Positions 6,161 to 11,134 of a DNA stretch of 11,134 nucleotides are shown piece by piece. The first letter of the stretch is position 1. Every line of letters begins with the position of its first letter. The notes beneath the pieces were generated by a model. The model was not told the DNA's origin, searched no databases, and saw only the letters and a program-made list of their open reading frames with translations. This stretch comes from Pontiellaceae bacterium (GTDB taxonomy: Bacteria > Verrucomicrobiota > Kiritimatiellia > Kiritimatiellales > Pontiellaceae), in the NCBI GenBank assembly GCA_016937035.1, contig JAFGWS010000119.1, forward strand, positions 1 through 11,134. The letters are read 5' to 3'. A program made the position numbers and the translations under genes.

Positions 6161-8619
6161 ACACCTTTCAAAGTATAATCCTAATAGGAATAACTGGAAA
6201 TATCATTATCGGATTGCTTGTTTGGGGCTCTAACCCACGGCGCAAGATAAACCAATATTTCTTATCTACAACATTCCTGATTATATTCTGGCTGATTTGG
6301 ATGTTTCTTATTACAATTCAGAATGACGATTCGTTACTGTTTGCAACTAAACAAGTTGATGCTGCAGCAGTTTTCCTGCCGCTCGGTTTTTTTATTTTGT
6401 GTCAGGTTATTTTGGAGCCGAAGCTTTCTGTGACACAAATACTCTATAGGCTTCGTTATTTAATTATTATATCAGTATCACTTGTATTTCTTTGTCAGAC
6501 AAAATTTTTTCTAAAAAAGGCCTATTTTGATAGTTCGACAGGGACGATTCCGATTGCAGATTATGGACTGGGCTTTATTCTCTACATTGCATACTTCATC
6601 TCATCGACCATTGGAATGGTGCTTTCCATCCCAAAGATTTTCAAGAGGACAACCGGGGCTCAGCGTCAGGAGGGGTTATTTCTTCTACTTGGCTGGTTAA
6701 TTGGGTTTTCATTCGGGGTGGTTCTTTTTACCGTATCCAATCTGATGGGAACGCAGGAAGCGACTCGTTTTCTCCCCCTGTTCCCATTAGTAATGAACAC
6801 CGTTGTTGCGTATGGAATCGCAACCCGCCGAATCCATTCAGTCTCTGTTATTGTGCAGCGTATTGTAGTTTATATCCTCCTGGCAGTCTACTTAGTCATC
6901 ACATACATGACCACAGAATGGCTTATTAGAGTAGGGTTCAATTATGTGATTTCTGACACATCGTATTTATCTCATTTGGTAGCTGCACTTGTGGTTGCAT
7001 TTTCAATGATTCCAGCAAACAGCTGGATTCACCGTTTTTCGTACCGACTATTTTCTTCATCAAATCCGTTCGACATGGATCGGGTTCTGACAGAATCTGA
7101 AGTTATTTTACAAGAGGTCTCCACGGAGGTGACCCTGCTTGCGGCTTTTTCGGATTTTGTCACTCATGTTTTTCAGACAACACGGGTAGTTCTGCTGGAA
7201 AAAAATACGGATGATTCTTTTTCTGAACTCTGCTCCTTTCCAGAACGCAACAAGGATGAACAGGTCTCTCTCAAGCAGCACAGCAGTCTGATTGAACTGA
7301 TTAACCGGGATCGCGAATCCTTCACTACAGACACATTGGATCGAATGCGGGCAACCCCCCTAATAATCAAAGCCCGACACGAAATCAAAACTGTCGGAGC
7401 TGCTGCTGTTATAGGTTGCTTCCTACACAACAAGCTGGAACTGATCATTTTACTTCACCCGAAAATAAATGGATCCATCTATGATCTTCGGGAGCAGCAG
7501 ACACTTCAAAGATTGTGCAATCAACTTGCGGTGGCCCTTGAAAATGCCAGACTCTATACCGCGATTCAGGATGGAAAAATTTATAATGATATCCTACTGG
7601 ATTCACTAACCAGTGGGATTATTGCCATCAACGAGACACGTTGCATAACGGTATTTAACCACCGCGCCCAATTAATTACGCGCCTCAACGACGACATTTT
7701 AAACCAACCCGTCGAGCAACTCCCCGAGGAGCTGGTCGATATAGTAAACCATATTTTTGACTCCGACACCGCCGTGCGCGATGTCGACACATTTATCGAA
7801 ACCAGTGAAGAATGGATTCCTATCCGTGTCAGTGGATCAGTGTTTCATGGATACACAGGCAAGCAACTTGGGGTTCTGCTTGTGTTTAGTGATATGACGC
7901 ACCTGCGAAAAATGGAAGAAAAGATTCGACGAACCGATCGACTGGCCAGCATTGGCACACTCTCCGCAGGAATGGCACATGAAATTAAAAATCCGCTTGT
8001 AACCGTTAAAACCTTCACCGAATTATTACCCGAACAGTACGACGATCCGGAGTTTCGTGGAACATTCGTTGACCTTGTCCAACAGGAAGTGCGGCGGATT
8101 GACTCGATTGTAAACCGCCTCCTCAACTTTGCACGACCAGGAAAGGCCGCGCTAAAACCGACAAAATTACATGATGTCATTGACAACTCGATCCGTCTGG
8201 TTGAACAACAGCTCAACAACAAAAGCATTCACCTGAACAGACAACTTAAAGCAACATCTGATCTGGTAATGGCAGATGCAGAGCAAATTAACCAAGCGCT
8301 GATCAATCTATTTATGAACGCCATTGAAGCCATGTCCCCAAACGGCACCTTAACCATTGTAACAGCCCAGCAAGAGAACATGCTCTGTATAGACATATCC
8401 GACACTGGTTGTGGCATCTCAGAAGAGCAACAAAAATATGTTTTTGACCCGTTTTTCTCGACAAAAGAACGCGGTGTAGGGCTAGGTCTCTCCGTGTCTC
8501 ATGGAATCGTTAACGAGCACCTTGGCAGAATAAGCATTGAGAGCAGAAAGGGAGAGGGGACCACATTCCACCTCGAGCTTCCTTTAGCTGATGAGAAAGA
8601 AGAGATATTATCCGAATGA
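6157..8619 (+). CDS. Membrane sensor histidine kinase (multi-TM, GAF, PAS, HisKA, HATPase)
   Basis: This 820-residue sensor kinase starts with about nine hydrophobic segments (roughly 4-24, 38-55, 66-86, 98-115, 137-158, 173-195, 205-222, 234-255, 270-287). The part up to about residue 225, with TTGAQRQEGLFLLLG and a closing VVAYGIATRRIHSVS, resembles the His_kinase_7TM sensor region. Then follow a GAF-like domain (about 320-468), a PAS domain (about 475-585), HisKA with H-box MAHEIKNP (phosphoacceptor H608), and HATPase_c with N-box NLFMNAIEA (N721), G1 DTGCG (749-753), F-box FDPFF and G2 GVGLGLSV (773-780). All catalytic motifs look intact. The kinase core is NtrB-like. The start overlaps the synthase stop by four bases and the gene overlaps the next kinase the same way. 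A membrane-embedded sensor fits a hydrophobic ligand, but no ligand can be read from the sequence. The N-terminal half is noticeably AT-rich. Confidence 0.95.
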   Translation: MNTFQSIILIGITGNIIIGLLVWGSNPRRKINQYFLSTTFLIIFWLIWMFLITIQNDDSLLFATKQVDAAAVFLPLGFFILCQVILEPKLSVTQILYRLRYLIIISVSLVFLCQTKFFLKKAYFDSSTGTIPIADYGLGFILYIAYFISSTIGMVLSIPKIFKRTTGAQRQEGLFLLLGWLIGFSFGVVLFTVSNLMGTQEATRFLPLFPLVMNTVVAYGIATRRIHSVSVIVQRIVVYILLAVYLVITYMTTEWLIRVGFNYVISDTSYLSHLVAALVVAFSMIPANSWIHRFSYRLFSSSNPFDMDRVLTESEVILQEVSTEVTLLAAFSDFVTHVFQTTRVVLLEKNTDDSFSELCSFPERNKDEQVSLKQHSSLIELINRDRESFTTDTLDRMRATPLIIKARHEIKTVGAAAVIGCFLHNKLELIILLHPKINGSIYDLREQQTLQRLCNQLAVALENARLYTAIQDGKIYNDILLDSLTSGIIAINETRCITVFNHRAQLITRLNDDILNQPVEQLPEELVDIVNHIFDSDTAVRDVDTFIETSEEWIPIRVSGSVFHGYTGKQLGVLLVFSDMTHLRKMEEKIRRTDRLASIGTLSAGMAHEIKNPLVTVKTFTELLPEQYDDPEFRGTFVDLVQQEVRRIDSIVNRLLNFARPGKAALKPTKLHDVIDNSIRLVEQQLNNKSIHLNRQLKATSDLVMADAEQINQALINLFMNAIEAMSPNGTLTIVTAQQENMLCIDISDTGCGISEEQQKYVFDPFFSTKERGVGLGLSVSHGIVNEHLGRISIESRKGEGTTFHLELPLADEKEEILSE

Positions 8620-10598
8620 GCGCATTGCCCACAAGTATCATTTATACGCAGAATACAACGCTATTGAAGCGGTTCACTGGTTTCTTACATTCCCGAACAC
8701 TGCTTCAACACGTTTCGGAACCAGAAGCACTAGATTTGCTGCTCCACCAGAACAGTTCATCCCTACTGTTCATGGACCTTTGCAGCCCTAAAAGCCTTCG
8801 ACTCATTGAAGAAACCCGCGCAACCTACAGCTCCGTACTCATCATTGCATTGGGTGAAGCACGCTCCGACCCCGCTCTCCGCGCCGCAACCATGGATGTG
8901 TATACCGTTGAGTCCCCCGATCCCGGGCGCCTGCGATTGCAAACCCTGTTTGATCAGGCACAAAGCCACCAAAAACTACAAAACGAAAATCGCGTATTAC
9001 GCGAAGCTCTCTTCGCCCCCGCAACCCCGCAGCCCGAATCACCGCGCGAAACCATCGTCCCCTCTTTACACCACTTTTCCAGAGCCTTTCGTCGATTCGA
9101 CAATGTTGGAGAGATGTTGGAAAGCATTGTTGAAGGGGTCGCCTCCTGCGCCAAAGTATCCCGAGTTGCCGTATTTGCACTCACCTCGGATGAGCACTAC
9201 ACCTTCGGAGCCGGGATCAAGTGCATGGAAGAGACGCGCGAACTACACTTTAGCAAAACCCACCCGTTTGTACGATGGATTCGAATCCACGCCCACAGCA
9301 TTTCGCGCTCTATGCTTCGGCACATCGAACACGTCGAACAACGGATACTCATTGAACAAATGCTCGATCAAACTGGTGCTGAAGTCATTCTTCCACTCTT
9401 TGGCCGCGAGCGCCTGAACGGCTGGCTCTGCGTCGGTCGTGCGTGCTCCGGTGCTCCCTTCGGCCTGCGCGACATTGAAGAGCTCACAGAAATGGCCGAG
9501 CAAGTCTCCGTCGCCATAGAAAACTCACTCCTTCACGAAAACATTGCGTTGCAGAAAGCTATGGCGGAGAACCTCCTACAGGCCATTCCTTCCGGCATTA
9601 TCGCCATCGGCCGAGACGGCACCGTCCGCTGGTTCAACAATGGGGCCGAACAGCTTCTCGGACGTTCCGCTTCCGAGCTGATCGGCCGACCGGTCGAAAA
9701 AGTATCCTCCTCCATTGCCTCCATGCTTCATCGTTGTATTGACGGAAAAGAAGCCGGAGAAGCTCAGGAATGGTCCGAACCCATCTCGCAGCAAAAAATG
9801 TCAATCCAAACTCGTTGCCTCGAACAGGCAGGGCAGTGTGTTGGCGCCATAGCGGTTCTGAACGATCTGACACAAGAACACATTCTGCGAGAACGGAAAA
9901 ATAATCTTGAACGCGCCCGTTTCTGGAATGAACTGAGCTCCGCAATCTCACACCAAATCCGCAATCCGCTCGTGGCCATCAGCACCTTCTCCCAGCTCTT
10001 ACCTGAACGCCACAAGGACGAAGAGTTCCGCGACCAATTCCAAAAACTCGTTTCGCAAGAGGTTGAACAACTTAACGGCATGATCACTCAGCTCGATGAA
10101 TATGCAAACCCGCCAACACTAAACTTAACGCCCACCAACATTTCAACACTACTCGATGATGCCGCCAAAAAAGCCGATAACACAAAAGAAGAGCTGAATC
10201 ACAGCGGGAGTATCACCATTACGTGCTCAGATGAGCTTCCTCTGGTCAACGTCGATTCAGAAGTAATGGCCCAATCAATTGCGCGTCTTCTGGAAAACTC
10301 CTATCTGGCAACCCATGAACACAAGACACCAAAAATTAGCCTTCGCGCCTCCTGCGGAGAAATCGGAATTGACCGCCCAGCTGTAATCATCGAAGTAACC
10401 GACAATGGCCCCGGCATCCCCGAAGAGCTTCAGCCCAATGTTTACTCCCCCTTCTGCACAACCAAAAACAGTGGAGTTGGCCTTGGGTTACCCATCGTCC
10501 GCCGCACAATGATTGATCACGGAGGGCTGATCGACATCAGAAGCAGCTCAAAGGGAACCACCGTGCGCCTTACTCTCCCGACTACCGAACGGCAGTAA
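8616..10598 (+). CDS. Soluble histidine kinase with degenerate receiver, GAF, PAS, HisKA, HATPase
   Basis: This is a 660-residue cytoplasmic kinase. Residues about 5-115 have receiver-like spacing (strand SSLLFMDL with D54, later VLIIALG). However, the N-terminal acidic pair is missing (IIYTQN) and the conserved Lys-Pro is replaced by ESP (99-101), so it is a pseudo-receiver. Next come a short coiled segment (112-132), GAF (about 150-308), PAS (about 315-420, IPSGIIAIGRDG), HisKA with SHQIRNP (H446) and HATPase_c with N561, G1 DNGPG (596-600) and G2 GVGLGL (620-625). The residue after the phosphoacceptor His is Gln (Q447) where Glu or Asp is usual. The PAS-to-HATPase part is clearly paralogous to the preceding kinase: STFSQLLPERHKDEEFRDQF here, KTFTELLPEQYDDPEFRGTF there. 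Its start overlaps that gene by four bases (ATGA), and it is the last gene of the operon. Confidence 0.94.
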   Translation: MSALPTSIIYTQNTTLLKRFTGFLHSRTLLQHVSEPEALDLLLHQNSSSLLFMDLCSPKSLRLIEETRATYSSVLIIALGEARSDPALRAATMDVYTVESPDPGRLRLQTLFDQAQSHQKLQNENRVLREALFAPATPQPESPRETIVPSLHHFSRAFRRFDNVGEMLESIVEGVASCAKVSRVAVFALTSDEHYTFGAGIKCMEETRELHFSKTHPFVRWIRIHAHSISRSMLRHIEHVEQRILIEQMLDQTGAEVILPLFGRERLNGWLCVGRACSGAPFGLRDIEELTEMAEQVSVAIENSLLHENIALQKAMAENLLQAIPSGIIAIGRDGTVRWFNNGAEQLLGRSASELIGRPVEKVSSSIASMLHRCIDGKEAGEAQEWSEPISQQKMSIQTRCLEQAGQCVGAIAVLNDLTQEHILRERKNNLERARFWNELSSAISHQIRNPLVAISTFSQLLPERHKDEEFRDQFQKLVSQEVEQLNGMITQLDEYANPPTLNLTPTNISTLLDDAAKKADNTKEELNHSGSITITCSDELPLVNVDSEVMAQSIARLLENSYLATHEHKTPKISLRASCGEIGIDRPAVIIEVTDNGPGIPEELQPNVYSPFCTTKNSGVGLGLPIVRRTMIDHGGLIDIRSSSKGTTVRLTLPTTERQ

Positions 10599-10696
10599 AA
10601 ACCACGCCGGTTACCAAGCGTGTTAGGGGCACTTCCTAATGAGATTTCAGCACATTCCTTGGAATAGGGCCAAGCCGTCAGATTAAGGTATGACGA

Positions 10697-11134
10697 TCAA
10701 TAAAACCCGCGCTCGTTTCGGACCAGTTCTTCGGGGATTTCTGTGAGGAAGCGGGAGGGATCGAGGAAGATCATGCCGCCGTCGCGCTGACGCCGCACCA
10801 TGGCGGAACAGAGAAAGAGCTCATCTTCGGCGCGTGTAACCGCAACGTAGAAAAGTCGCCGCTCCTCGGCATCGCCGCTCTCCTCCATCGATTTTTTGCT
10901 GGGGAACATATCTTCATTCATGAAGAGAACAAATACCGCTTTCCACTCTAAGCCTTTGGCCTGATGCACTGTGCTCAGGCGGAGGCTATCGTTCTCGGCA
11001 GAGTCTGAGGGGGCGTTTGCACTTTCGGCATCCATGTTGGTGAGCAGCGCAATTTCGGAGAGGAAGGCCTCGGTGGAATCAAATTTGACGGTAAAGTCGA
11101 CGAGACCGTCGAAGTCCTCGGCGCGGAATTTATG
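10697..11134 (-). CDS. UvrD/PcrA-like superfamily 1 DNA helicase, C-terminal part
   Basis: This is an open frame of 145 codons that enters from the right edge and ends in TGA at 10697-10699. It carries the two last helicase motifs of superfamily 1A: motif V region LSTVHQAKGLEWKAVFV, and motif VI EERRLFYVAVTRAEDELFL, whose Arg contacts ATP. This is the 3'-5' translocase/helicase class (UvrD, PcrA, Rep) used in repair and replication restart. The protein ends soon after motif VI (DPSRFLTEIPEELV), without the long basic C-terminal extension of E. coli UvrD. It converges on the kinase operon with a 98-bp gap. No strong terminator with a T-tract is visible there, and the gene looks unrelated to the lipid/kinase cluster. 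Confidence 0.9.
   Translation of the reverse strand, partial: HKFRAEDFDGLVDFTVKFDSTEAFLSEIALLTNMDAESANAPSDSAENDSLRLSTVHQAKGLEWKAVFVLFMNEDMFPSKKSMEESGDAEERRLFYVAVTRAEDELFLCSAMVRRQRDGGMIFLDPSRFLTEIPEELVRNERGFY

Noticed and set aside
10599..10696. Terminator between the converging kinase and helicase genes
   Set aside because: Only weak 5-bp pairings (TTAGG/CCTAA, CTTGG/CCAAG) without a following T-tract are present; not enough to call one.

Overview
The window looks like chromosomal DNA from a Gram-negative bacterium: it encodes a FadL-type outer-membrane protein. The long gene-poor stretch carries degenerate intergenic repeats of the gcgtctt/ggcaggatgcc kind, which I associate with the PVC group (Kiritimatiellota, Lentisphaerota, Verrucomicrobiota). 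That placement is a low-confidence inference; no rRNA or other phylogenetic marker is present.

Layout. (1) Positions 1-65, minus: the first 21 codons of a YifB/ComM-like Mg-chelatase-family ATPase. (2) 66-1473: about 1.4 kb without a convincing intact gene. It holds a perfect-period octamer tandem repeat, a diverged inverted pair of an intergenic element, a hairpin-forming palindrome, a diverged duplicated motif, and a GC-rich probable transposase remnant. (3) 1474-4618, minus: a probable three-gene operon. In transcription order it encodes a FadL-family outer-membrane protein, a soluble receiver-histidine kinase broken by a +1 frameshift, and a SAM-dependent methyltransferase. (4) 4619-4915: a divergent promoter region. 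(5) 4916-10598, plus: a tightly coupled three-gene operon with two ATGA overlaps. It encodes a FabF-like ketoacyl synthase lacking one catalytic histidine, a membrane histidine kinase (multi-TM, GAF, PAS, HisKA, HATPase), and a soluble kinase with a degenerate receiver. (6) 10697-11134, minus: the C-terminus of a UvrD/PcrA-like helicase.

How the genes may work together. The core is a divergent pair of operons combining a lipid-type porin, a condensing-enzyme homologue, a methyltransferase and three histidine kinases. No DNA-binding response regulator is visible. One reading is a module that makes, binds or imports a fatty-acyl or polyketide-like molecule and senses it through a kinase network whose output regulator lies elsewhere. 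This is inference from gene content and coupling. The unusual residues in the synthase (Cys kept, first His replaced by Asn) and in the last kinase (His-Gln in the H-box, degenerate receiver) suggest that some members are regulatory or non-canonical rather than ordinary enzymes.
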